NCBI GenBank assembly: GCA_014238425.1
Contig: JABABD010000009.1
Location: forward strand, 186,001-250,000
Source of the DNA: Flavobacteriaceae bacterium
GTDB lineage: Bacteria; Bacteroidota; Bacteroidia; Flavobacteriales; Flavobacteriaceae
Length of the DNA: 64,000 nucleotides
Reading direction: 5' to 3'
Below are positions 17,824 to 25,740 of the stretch, piece by piece. The notes under the pieces were generated by a model. The model was given only the letters and a program-made list of their open reading frames with translations, was not told the DNA's origin and ran no database searches. Every line of letters begins with the position of its first letter. The stretch's first letter is position 1. The translations under genes were made by a program, and so were the position numbers.

Positions 17824-18379
17824 AGCGTTTTTCTAGATAGCCTTTTAATTTATAGAACATAAAACCTGATAAGGCCCCGAAGATCATTCCACAGACGATA
17901 TCTAAAGGATAGTGCACACCTATGTATACACGACTATAGGCCATCAAAGCTGCCCAAAATAACAACACAAATACTAAATATTTATAGTACGGTTTCAATA
18001 AAAGACCAGTAAATATTGCCACTGCCATAGAATTGGAAGAATGCCCAGAAAAAAAACCAAACGTACCGCAGTAATCTTTAACCATGCGCATTAACCCTTT
18101 CAAACTCTCTTCTCTACAAGGTCTAAAACGTTCAAAACCATCCTTAAATAGGTTCGTTACTTGATCTGTAAAGGCTACCATTAATATCGCAGAAATAACA
18201 ATAATCAAAAACACCTTCTTATCGTACTTCTTGAACATCAGGTATAACAGCAAAAGATAAAAAGGAGCCCAATACCATTTGGTGGTATATGCAAGCCAAA
18301 AACCATCCCACGTAGGGCTTCCTAAATTATTTAGGAAAAGAAATAAATCTTTATCGTATTCTAAAAGGGTTTCAATCAT
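17810..18379 (-). CDS. PAP2-family membrane phosphatase
   Basis: 189 residues, five or six membrane helices. All three phosphatase motifs are present: KDGFERFRPCR near residue 78, FFSGHSSNS near residue 114 and YSRVYIGVHYPLD near residue 146, giving the catalytic Arg, His and His-Asp set. It dephosphorylates a lipid phosphate, for instance undecaprenyl pyrophosphate or phosphatidyl groups, on the periplasmic side. It overlaps the GT39 gene tail to tail by 14 bases. It follows an acidic small protein gene and the MATE gene on the minus strand with almost no gap. Confidence 0.93.
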   Translation of the reverse strand: MIETLLEYDKDLFLFLNNLGSPTWDGFWLAYTTKWYWAPFYLLLLYLMFKKYDKKVFLIIVISAILMVAFTDQVTNLFKDGFERFRPCREESLKGLMRMVKDYCGTFGFFSGHSSNSMAVAIFTGLLLKPYYKYLVFVLLFWAALMAYSRVYIGVHYPLDIVCGMIFGALSGFMFYKLKGYLEKRFISL

Positions 18380-18381
18380 TT

Positions 18382-18609
18382 TTATTCTTCATAACGAGAT
18401 ACCTCTCGGTCGTAAAAATCGTAAGCCTCTTGCATTAATTGTTCAGCTTCAGTTTCTAATTCTTTTTGGTCATGCTGATCAAAATCTTCTAACCACTGCA
18501 CTTCATCATTTTCAAGATTTAATATAAATCTTGGAAAATCTGTATGGATAACGAATTGTGCGTTAGGAAAATCTGTATTATCACCAAGAATGAACTTTGG
18601 AAAATCCAT
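18382..18609 (-). CDS. Small acidic protein, unknown function
   Basis: 75 residues with a repeated DFPKFILGDN / DFPRFILNLEN pattern (residues 2-12 and 24-33) and an acidic helical C-terminus. No signal peptide or membrane helix. It lies two bases from the PAP2 gene and three bases after the MATE gene, so the three are surely cotranscribed. Coding appears real from the tight packing; function not recognised. Confidence 0.75.
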   Translation of the reverse strand: MDFPKFILGDNTDFPNAQFVIHTDFPRFILNLENDEVQWLEDFDQHDQKELETEAEQLMQEAYDFYDREVSRYEE

Positions 18610-18612
18610 AAG

Positions 18613-19992
18613 TTATGTATGTTTTGATTTTATTAATCGATTTGTTAAATAATTGAACCGAATATACAATAAAATAGCCGCAGTAGTAAGCCCTGCAAGT
18701 AAGCCAAGCCATATACCAAAACTTCCGTATGCATCTTCTTTTCCTAAAAACCAACTCACTGGAAATCCTACGACCCAATAAGAAATGAATGTTATAATTG
18801 TTGGTATCATAACATCCTGCAAACCTCTTAACGCTCCGAGTACAACGACTTGTATCCCATCAGATATTTGAAAAATAGCAGCTGCCAATAATAATTTAGC
18901 AGCAATACCAATAACCTCTGTATTATCGGCAAGATTCTCAGCATCGTTTAGATCTACATATATTTTCGGTAATTCTGCATGGAATAATAAAAAGAAAACT
19001 GCGAAGATGATCTCTAAAATCGTGGTCAATAAAAATATTGAGAAAGCAATGCGTCTCAGTTCTTTAAAATTCTGTAATCCTTTTTGATTACCAACACGTA
19101 TCATACTTGCTACACTTAATCCCATAGCTACCATAAAGGTCATAGATGCAAGGTTAAGAGCTATCTGATTAGCGGCTTGAGGATTCTTACCCAATAATCC
19201 ACTTAGCCAAATAGCAGCAGTGAAAATAGCTACCTCAAAAAACATCTGCATAGCACTCGGAAATCCAAGATTTACCACCTTCCTAATCATTTTACGTTCT
19301 AATGAAAAGAACTTAATATTAATTACAAAGGCTTTAGATTTTTTATGTGACTTCAACAAGAACCATAAGAAAATCACCATAATCACTCTAGATGCTAGAG
19401 TACCATAAGCGGCTCCAACGATTCCCAATTCCGGAAAGCCAAATTTCCCAAAGATTAGTAAGTAATTGAGTATAACATTAACAATATTTGCTAAAATCGT
19501 GGCATACATTGGATATTTGGTCATGGATAATCCATCACTAAATTGCTTAAAAGCTTGAAATATAATCAACGGTATTAGTGATGCTGCAACCAAATTAAGG
19601 TATGGTATGGCCAATTCAACCACTTCTACTGGTTGCTTCATATAATACAAAAGCGGCTCTGCTAAAAATACCATCAAGAAAAGACTTATACCCAAAACGG
19701 TACATAAAAAGAGCCCATGCTTAAATGATGATTTACCTGATGAAAAGTTATTTTCTGCATCTGCCTCTGCAACTAATGGAGTTATAGCTGTTGAAAACCC
19801 AATACCCAACGACATTGCAATAAACATGAAACTATTACCAAGAGATACTGCGGCAAGCTCTGCAGTACCTAATTGCCCAACCATAATATTATCGACAAAT
19901 TGTACAAACGTATGGCCTAGCATACCAAGCATAACAGGAGCTGCAAGCTTCCAGTTGTATTTAAATTCTTTAGTGTATTGAGATAATTGCAC
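18613..19992 (-). CDS. MATE-family efflux transporter
   Basis: 459 residues, twelve membrane helices in two homologous halves. The N-terminal AAPVMLGMLGHTFVQFVDNI and GQLGTAELAAVSLGNS match the MATE core. The second half repeats the fold from LGFPSAMQMFFEVAIF (residue ~235). It exports cationic compounds in exchange for Na+ or H+ at the inner membrane; the substrate is not predictable. First gene of a minus-strand group with the acidic protein and PAP2 genes. Confidence 0.93.
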   Translation of the reverse strand: MQLSQYTKEFKYNWKLAAPVMLGMLGHTFVQFVDNIMVGQLGTAELAAVSLGNSFMFIAMSLGIGFSTAITPLVAEADAENNFSSGKSSFKHGLFLCTVLGISLFLMVFLAEPLLYYMKQPVEVVELAIPYLNLVAASLIPLIIFQAFKQFSDGLSMTKYPMYATILANIVNVILNYLLIFGKFGFPELGIVGAAYGTLASRVIMVIFLWFLLKSHKKSKAFVINIKFFSLERKMIRKVVNLGFPSAMQMFFEVAIFTAAIWLSGLLGKNPQAANQIALNLASMTFMVAMGLSVASMIRVGNQKGLQNFKELRRIAFSIFLLTTILEIIFAVFFLLFHAELPKIYVDLNDAENLADNTEVIGIAAKLLLAAAIFQISDGIQVVVLGALRGLQDVMIPTIITFISYWVVGFPVSWFLGKEDAYGSFGIWLGLLAGLTTAAILLYIRFNYLTNRLIKSKHT

Positions 19993-20187
19993 TAGGCTGA
20001 TTTAGTACGTAAAGGTAAATTATAGAAGCCATTTTTGCCCAATGAATGGAAGCAAAAACATAAAGTTAATAAGTTGTTGATAAACAGTCGTAACTTTCTT
20101 ACAATGAATATGTTAAAATATCTATTTTTATTTAGTTAAAAAAACAAACCGTATTGTACATAAGGTTTTTACGACACTCTGCTATTA

Positions 20188-20265
20188 ATGGTGTCAAATT
20201 CTACTGCAATGAATTTACTTATGTACACTAGAAACATTTTAGCTATTTATTTTAGAGGGATTTAA
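20188..20265 (+). CDS. Candidate 25-residue micropeptide
   Basis: An ATG-initiated frame of 25 codons ending at TAA, with a second ATG at 20209 giving 18 residues. The predicted peptide has a basic middle (MYTRN) and a hydrophobic, aromatic end (ILAIYFRG). Its only support is its place 30 bases ahead of a strong terminator in an otherwise empty region. Confidence 0.3.
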   Translation: MVSNSTAMNLLMYTRNILAIYFRGI

Positions 20266-20294
20266 AAATACTGTAGGTTAAAACGTTTCGAACC

Positions 20295-20325
20295 AAAGAG
20301 AGCTTTAAAGGGGCTCTCTTTTTTT
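20295..20325 (+). terminator. Intrinsic terminator with no upstream plus-strand gene
   Basis: AAAGAGAGC (20295-20303) pairs with GCTCTCTTT (20313-20321) around a nine-base loop and runs into T to 20325. It ends a transcript that must start within the 300 bases upstream. Confidence 0.85.
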
Positions 20326-20395
20326 ACAGATTATTTTATTATTAAAACGCAACCATAACGCAAATCAAACATCTATATATAGACATCAACATGTT

Positions 20396-20794
20396 ATGAA
20401 AAATCTCCTTATCCTACTATTTACATTTTTAGTTTTCGTTTCTTGTAGTACAAACGATGATACCCCTGGACCCGAAAAACTGATAGGCACTTGGCTTTTA
20501 ATCGAGCAATATTCTGATCCAGGAGATGGTAGCGGTGATTTTACTTCCGTAAATAGCCAAAAGACCATAGAATTCTTGAATGATGGAGCCATTGCTTCAA
20601 ATGGTAGTCTGTGTTCAATGAATATAGTTTCGGATGTCGAAACGCTAGGAAATTATGATACTTCAGAGAATTCAATTAGCCCTAGCAATTGCTCCTCCTC
20701 GAATTATGTTTTGAGTTATTCGATAAACGGAAGCAATCTAATCGTTAACTATCCATGTATAGAAGCTTGCAGTCAGAAATTCAAGAAAATCTAA
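20396..20794 (+). CDS. Lipocalin-like lipoprotein
   Basis: 132 residues. Lipoprotein signal with Cys at residue 17 (FVSCSTNDD), then a lipocalin-like beta domain beginning GTWLLIEQYSD near residue 32, with KTIEFLNDGAI near residue 59. Five Cys residues in the second half may form disulfides. Probably anchored in the periplasm or outer membrane; ligand unknown. Convergent with the nuclease gene 14 bases on. Confidence 0.85.
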   Translation: MKNLLILLFTFLVFVSCSTNDDTPGPEKLIGTWLLIEQYSDPGDGSGDFTSVNSQKTIEFLNDGAIASNGSLCSMNIVSDVETLGNYDTSENSISPSNCSSSNYVLSYSINGSNLIVNYPCIEACSQKFKKI

Positions 20795-20807
20795 ATAGAA
20801 TCAATTA

Positions 20808-22775
20808 TCAATTGATAACTATGCGTCTTATATGTACCTTATTTTCAAAGGTTATTTTTACAAGGTATAATCCACTGTTTAGATCTTTTATACTTAGACT
20901 TTCATCGTTATGAATTGACGTTTTTAATACCCTTGCGCCAAGAGTATTAAAAATTTCCAAATCACTGTTCTGATTGATTCCTTTAATATTTAGATAATCA
21001 GTTGTTGGATTAGGAAATATGATGATACTAGGAATACTATCATCTTGTAAGCTTAAGGTGTTCATCCAAGTATTTCCTACTTGGTCACCCCAAATATATT
21101 CGACTAAGTCTGGTTGATCAATAAATGGATTGCGATTACGCTGCCAATTATAAACAACATTGTTTCTATTCATTTCAAAATCATCAGGTGGGTCATTTCT
21201 ATGCCAAGTCAATAATGTTGTTAAATCTCCTAATTGGCCAACAGTACTATTGTCTGGATTGCCAGCAACAACATCTAGACCATTATAACGTATAGTGAGG
21301 AAAAATATACTTCTAGCAACATCACCTTGCCAGCTTCCTTGATTACCTGACGGACCTGAATATTCTCCATAATCTTGGTTGCCACGTGAGCTATTCTCTG
21401 GTCCATCTGTTGCTCTAAGTCCATGTGCATCTGAATTTGCATGTCTTAAGGAATCAGCCTCAGTGGTAACAAATACATTTATACCATCTGCTATTTCATC
21501 AGTTTCAATATCATTAAACCCACCTCTAGATCTTGGGTAGGTATGTTCTCTATTCCAAAGACCTGCATTACTTCCTCCACTCGTTTGAAAATCTAATTTT
21601 GGACGCTGCTGTTCAGTATACAAGAGCCATACTTGATTACTATTAAGTGGGCTTTGATCTGCTTCTTTTAAAATATCAATAACATCGCTATAGGTATGAG
21701 AGCGTACTGTTGCAGGATTCGCAACTACATCTTGAACTGCTTGAACCAATGTGGCACCTGCAAATCCATTAATTGGGTCGTAATATCCCGCTGGAATAAC
21801 TGGAGCAACAACCCCAAATGTTGGACTTAAAGGTGTTCCCCAAGAAGCAGTAACAAAATCATTGTCCACAATACGCAACTTAATATTATCATTCAACCGA
21901 TTGTATCCAGCAGGCAAGGTTTCAAAGCTAATTTCCATCACTTCATCACCTTCATCTATGGCATCATCGATAATCTGTATGGTTTTAATTGCTACGTTCA
22001 TTCCTGTTGGAATGGTAACAGACAAGTTTCCAGAATAATCTGAAGTATTAAAACCTCCGTTTGTAAGAGTAAAATTAAAATTGAGTTCAGTCGTAACGTT
22101 AGTTTCTGTAGTAAAAATAATATCAAAGGTATCTCCTTCGTTATACTCAGTAGCAGAAACAGAAATCGTTATTCCATTGAACTGAGTTCCACTACCATCA
22201 TTTAAAGCGCCAGGTGTTGGTGTCTTGACTTCGTAAGTACCATCATCTTTACGCTGAATGGATTCTGTAGTTTGATTACCGTTTTCATCTTCATTTGTTT
22301 GAATAGAAATCCCTAGTAAACCTAAAAGTATTGTATCATCTGCATCATTAGTATCATAAGCCAACGCATCAATTAAATTTACCGAAGTAGCTAAAGTACC
22401 ATCAGGAAAATTGACTGCGGCATCTTCGTAGATCACCACAGCATCCGCTCCATTTTGAATAGCATTGTCAAAGAGAACATAATCAGGAACTGGAGAGACT
22501 CCATTGCTTCCAATTAAAAAAATACCATTAACATCTGTCGTAAAACCATCGAGATCAAGCGCAAAGTAGCTCGAATCACCACCATTTGTAGAACCATTAA
22601 ATAGCACCAATACATAATCGTCTAATGAAAAATTCGGAACGTCAGATTTAAGCTCGATGATTTCTTTATCATCTGTACTTGGTGTATTAGAGTCGACCTC
22701 GTTAATTACAACATCTTGACTAAAAATCATATTGGTCATTAAAAAAGTAATCCATAAAATATAATGTTTCTTCAT
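20808..22775 (-). CDS. Secreted lamin-tail / Calx-beta / endonuclease I protein with T9SS sorting domain
   Basis: About 655 residues. Signal peptide (cleavage near MIFSQ), lamin-tail-type domain (~22-190, starting VVINEVDSNTP), a Calx-beta-like domain (~200-310), then endonuclease I (~325-560) with the metal and catalytic segment NREHTYPRSRGG and NWQRNRNPFIDQPDLVEYIWG. The C-terminal ~75 residues are a type A T9SS sorting domain (IIFPNPTTDYLNIKG to the final RRIVIN). It should be exported through T9SS and degrade extracellular DNA or RNA. The frame allows MNYDMKK; I start at the MKK because the earlier Met overlaps the upstream gene. Confidence 0.92.
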   Translation of the reverse strand: MKKHYILWITFLMTNMIFSQDVVINEVDSNTPSTDDKEIIELKSDVPNFSLDDYVLVLFNGSTNGGDSSYFALDLDGFTTDVNGIFLIGSNGVSPVPDYVLFDNAIQNGADAVVIYEDAAVNFPDGTLATSVNLIDALAYDTNDADDTILLGLLGISIQTNEDENGNQTTESIQRKDDGTYEVKTPTPGALNDGSGTQFNGITISVSATEYNEGDTFDIIFTTETNVTTELNFNFTLTNGGFNTSDYSGNLSVTIPTGMNVAIKTIQIIDDAIDEGDEVMEISFETLPAGYNRLNDNIKLRIVDNDFVTASWGTPLSPTFGVVAPVIPAGYYDPINGFAGATLVQAVQDVVANPATVRSHTYSDVIDILKEADQSPLNSNQVWLLYTEQQRPKLDFQTSGGSNAGLWNREHTYPRSRGGFNDIETDEIADGINVFVTTEADSLRHANSDAHGLRATDGPENSSRGNQDYGEYSGPSGNQGSWQGDVARSIFFLTIRYNGLDVVAGNPDNSTVGQLGDLTTLLTWHRNDPPDDFEMNRNNVVYNWQRNRNPFIDQPDLVEYIWGDQVGNTWMNTLSLQDDSIPSIIIFPNPTTDYLNIKGINQNSDLEIFNTLGARVLKTSIHNDESLSIKDLNSGLYLVKITFENKVHIRRIVIN

Positions 22776-22776
22776 A

Positions 22777-23718
22777 TCATAATTCATTAATCATGTTCTT
22801 AGCCTCTTGAAATTCTTTAATAATATCTTGGACAATTTTAGCAGTAGGTTTTATATCATGTATCAATCCTGATATTTGTCCAATCTCCAATTCTCCATCC
22901 TCTAAATCACCTTCAAACATACCTCGTTTTGCACGTGCCCTACCCAATAGTTCCTTAAGTTCTTCTACTGTTGGGCCTTTTTTATAGAGCGTTTGAAGCT
23001 CATTAAAGAACTTATTTTTTATAAGTCTAACTGGCGCTAATTCTTTTAAAGTCAATTGTGTATCTCCTTCTTTAGAATCAACAACTACCTGCTTGAATCC
23101 TTGATGTGCTGAAGATTCTTCACTTGCTACAAAACGACTTCCTATTTGTACGCCGTCTGCACCTAACACCATTGTTGCTAGCATGGCTCTTCCCGTTGCA
23201 ATACCACCAGCTGCAATCAACGGAATATCTAATTGTTCTTTTACTATTGGTATTAATGTTAATGTTGTAGTTTCTTCTCTACCATTATGTCCTCCAGCTT
23301 CAAAACCTTCGGCTACAATAGCATCAACACCAGCATCTTGTGCCTTAAGTGCAAACTTAACACTACTTACCACATGAACTACAGTTATCCCTTTATCTTT
23401 CAACCAAGCTGTCCACGTTTTAGGGTTACCTGCAGACGTAAACACAATTTTGACATCTTCTTCTATGATGATGTTCATAACCTCTTCAATATTTGGATAT
23501 AACATAGGGACATTCACTCCAAAAGGCTTGTCCGTAGCTTTCTTGCATTTTTGAATATGTTCGCGCAAGACATCAGGATACATGGACCCTGCACCAATTA
23601 ATCCGAGTATTCCTGCATTACTTGCGGCTGATGCGAGTCGCCATCCACTATTCCAGATCATTCCTGCTTGAACGATAGGATATTCAATATTGAAAAGTTC
23701 AATAATTCTATTATTCAT
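22777..23718 (-). CDS. Nitronate monooxygenase (2-nitropropane dioxygenase family)
   Basis: A 313-residue FMN-binding TIM barrel. PIVQAGMIW at residue 14, GFGVNVPMLYP-type strand near residue 61, EGFEAGGHNGREE with the catalytic His near residue 148, and GADGVQIGSRF for the FMN phosphate near residue 189. It oxidises nitronates, or acts as an enoyl-reductase-like member of the same fold; the FabK branch cannot be fully excluded. It sits eight bases downstream of mnmA on the same strand. Confidence 0.92.
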   Translation of the reverse strand: MNNRIIELFNIEYPIVQAGMIWNSGWRLASAASNAGILGLIGAGSMYPDVLREHIQKCKKATDKPFGVNVPMLYPNIEEVMNIIIEEDVKIVFTSAGNPKTWTAWLKDKGITVVHVVSSVKFALKAQDAGVDAIVAEGFEAGGHNGREETTTLTLIPIVKEQLDIPLIAAGGIATGRAMLATMVLGADGVQIGSRFVASEESSAHQGFKQVVVDSKEGDTQLTLKELAPVRLIKNKFFNELQTLYKKGPTVEELKELLGRARAKRGMFEGDLEDGELEIGQISGLIHDIKPTAKIVQDIIKEFQEAKNMINEL

Positions 23719-23726
23719 GATATTTT

Positions 23727-24914
23727 TTATGAAATTACACCCGAACCAAGGAGTTCATCATCTTTATACCAAGCCACAAACTGTCCTTCTGTAATCGCGG
23801 ATTGTGGTTTGTCAAATACCACATACATACCATCTTCTACTTTATGAAGCATGGCTTTTTCTAATTGTTGTCTGTACCGTATTCTTGCTAAAACCTCCAT
23901 AGTTTCATCATCTTTTAACCTCAAATCTTTTCGAATCCAATGTAATTCTTCATTAGACACATACAATCCACGTCTATAAAGTCCTGGATGAGATTTTCCT
24001 TGACCTGTGTAAATTACATTTTCATTGACATCAGTATCAATAACGAATAATGGTTCAATAGTCCCTCCAACAGCTAATCCTTTTCTTTGACCCTTTGTAA
24101 AATAATGCGCCCCTTGATGTTTGCCCACGATATTACCATCTTCAAGTGAATATTCAATTTTCTTTGAGAGATATTCTAATTTTTCCTTTTTAGAAGAAAA
24201 TATTGGTTCCTTGGATTGATAGAGTTCTTTTTCTGATGAAACTTCTATTATTACACCTTCTTTAGGTTTTAATTGTTGCTGAAGAAAATCTGGTAATCGC
24301 ACTTTTCCAATAAAACAAAGGCCTTGAGAATCTTTTTTATCTGCTGTAATTAAATCTAATTCTGAAGCTATTGTACGCACCTCTGGTTTCGTTAATTCTC
24401 CTATCGGAAACAATGCCTTTGCCAATTGTTCTTGTGACAATTGACACAAGAAATAAGATTGGTCCTTATTAGTATCCTTACCAGTTTTTAATTGGTATAC
24501 GGTCTCTCCTTGATTCTCTATTTCTCCTTTTCTACAATAATGTCCAGTTGCTACGTAATCTGCACCAAGATCTAGCGCAATTTTCATAAAAACATCGAAC
24601 TTAATCTCACGATTACATAACACATCCGGATTTGGCGTACGCCCTTTCTCATATTCGTTAAACATATAGTCAACGATACGTTCTTTGTATTCTTCACTTA
24701 AATCAACGGTCTGAAAAGGAATCCCTAATTTATCCGCCACTAACATAGCATCATTGCTATCATCTAACCAAGGACATTCATCAGAAATGGTTACAGAATC
24801 ATCATGCCAGTTCTTCATGAACAAGCCAATAACCTCATAACCTTGCTGTTTTAATAAATATGCAGCAACGCTTGAATCGACACCACCTGAAAGTCCTATT
24901 ATTACTCTCTTCAT
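23727..24914 (-). CDS. mnmA: tRNA-specific 2-thiouridylase MnmA
   Basis: 395 residues. Puts sulfur on U34 of tRNA Lys, Glu and Gln. The PP-loop [13 protein letters not shown] lies at residue 9. The two catalytic cysteines are in [12 protein letters not shown] (~100) and DSQGLCFIG (~210). The C-terminal beta barrel ([10 protein letters not shown], then the GSGVIS end) is complete. Slightly longer than the Escherichia coli enzyme, as usual in Bacteroidota. Likely leads an operon with the nitronate monooxygenase. Confidence 0.96.
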   Translation of the reverse strand: MKRVIIGLSGGVDSSVAAYLLKQQGYEVIGLFMKNWHDDSVTISDECPWLDDSNDAMLVADKLGIPFQTVDLSEEYKERIVDYMFNEYEKGRTPNPDVLCNREIKFDVFMKIALDLGADYVATGHYCRKGEIENQGETVYQLKTGKDTNKDQSYFLCQLSQEQLAKALFPIGELTKPEVRTIASELDLITADKKDSQGLCFIGKVRLPDFLQQQLKPKEGVIIEVSSEKELYQSKEPIFSSKKEKLEYLSKKIEYSLEDGNIVGKHQGAHYFTKGQRKGLAVGGTIEPLFVIDTDVNENVIYTGQGKSHPGLYRRGLYVSNEELHWIRKDLRLKDDETMEVLARIRYRQQLEKAMLHKVEDGMYVVFDKPQSAITEGQFVAWYKDDELLGSGVIS

Positions 24915-24967
24915 GCTGCGAAATTACGATAAAAGGATGGGATTAATTGAGTAATTAACAGTTACTC

Positions 24968-25669
24968 TTAATTGTCATTGCTACTGAAGGATTTCTGATC
25001 TGAAAAATCTTTCTGTTTAGTAAGTTCGCCGTTTTCATAGTACTTCCATATACCATTCTTCTTGCCGTTTTTAAATTGCCCTTCAACAATCAACTCGCCT
25101 TTAGGTGTATAATCTTTATAAGTGCCGTGAAGCTCTCCATTATTATAATTAAAGTCCTTCAACGTCACGCCCTTTTCAGAATAGTTTTTGACGTTACCTT
25201 CTTCCTTACCATTCTTATAGAAGAGTTGTTCTGCAATTTGTCCGTTTTCAAAGTATACATATTTCTCTCCCGTCAATAACCCATCATCATTATAAGCTTC
25301 TCTAGTCATGATTTTTTCAGAATTATTATGAAAGTACAGCCATTCACCAATATAGCTCTTACCTTTCATTTTCCCTTTACTGATAATCTTTCCGTTAGAT
25401 GCTAAAAAAGTAACTTCTGCAATATTGCTATTAATCTTGAAAGCCTTGGTTGCTGTCAATATGCTGTTTTTCCTAACCAGTTTATAAAATTTAAACAGTC
25501 CTATTTCCTTACCATGATTAAACTCGCCTTCATAGCGTACTTGCTTGGTATCTTCAAAATTCTTTTTCCAAATACCGTGGCGTTTTCCATTACTATCAAA
25601 TTGATTTATTTGAGCAAAAATACCAAAGGTCATAAACACCAGAATACTGAAAGATAAGAGAGTCTTCAT
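24968..25669 (-). CDS. YwqK-type MORN-variant repeat protein
   Basis: 233 residues with signal peptide (cleavage near FAQ). The body is seven or so MORN-like beta-hairpin repeats of the form NGKxxGxWxYYxNGxL, for example FKNGKKNGIWKYYENGELTK at the C-terminus. Databases often call this family a toxin-antitoxin 'antitoxin', but no toxin gene is adjacent and export argues against it. Probably a periplasmic or surface protein of unknown function. Confidence 0.85.
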   Translation of the reverse strand: MKTLLSFSILVFMTFGIFAQINQFDSNGKRHGIWKKNFEDTKQVRYEGEFNHGKEIGLFKFYKLVRKNSILTATKAFKINSNIAEVTFLASNGKIISKGKMKGKSYIGEWLYFHNNSEKIMTREAYNDDGLLTGEKYVYFENGQIAEQLFYKNGKEEGNVKNYSEKGVTLKDFNYNNGELHGTYKDYTPKGELIVEGQFKNGKKNGIWKYYENGELTKQKDFSDQKSFSSNDN

Positions 25670-25710
25670 AATTTTAAGAACGATCTATTAAATACGAAAT
25701 TGTATATATC

Positions 25711-25740
25711 AAAAAAGCTGCCATTTTTGGCAGCTTTTTT
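25711..25740 (-). terminator. Terminator of yidC overlapping its stop codon
   Basis: A 13-bp perfect stem: 25711-25723 (AAAAAAGCTGCCA) with 25728-25740, loop TTTT, U-rich on the minus strand. Its first base is part of the yidC stop codon. Confidence 0.9.

Larger units (their letters stand above)
19993..20395. other. 403-base gap with a possible short transcript unit
   Basis: The only gap over 300 bases. The left part should hold the MATE promoter on the minus strand. On the plus strand there is a 25-codon frame (20188-20265) followed by a strong intrinsic terminator (20295-20325). Because no annotated plus-strand gene precedes that terminator, a short RNA or micropeptide gene is likely. The stretch just before it is not a tRNA: no D-arm or anticodon arm can be drawn. 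Confidence 0.55.

Noticed and set aside
18581..18778. Minus-strand 65-codon frame overlapping the MATE gene 3' end
   Set aside because: It is in another frame of the MATE gene and its translation has no recognisable domain; the MATE frame is unambiguous.
20221..20294. A tRNA-like stretch ending in ACCA before the terminator (GTTTCGAACCA)
   Set aside because: No acceptor stem, D-arm or anticodon arm can be drawn, and the segment is far too AT-rich.
24968..25669. Toxin-antitoxin system suggested by the YwqK 'antitoxin' family name
   Set aside because: The protein has a signal peptide and MORN-type repeats, and no toxin-like gene is next to it; the name is a database habit.
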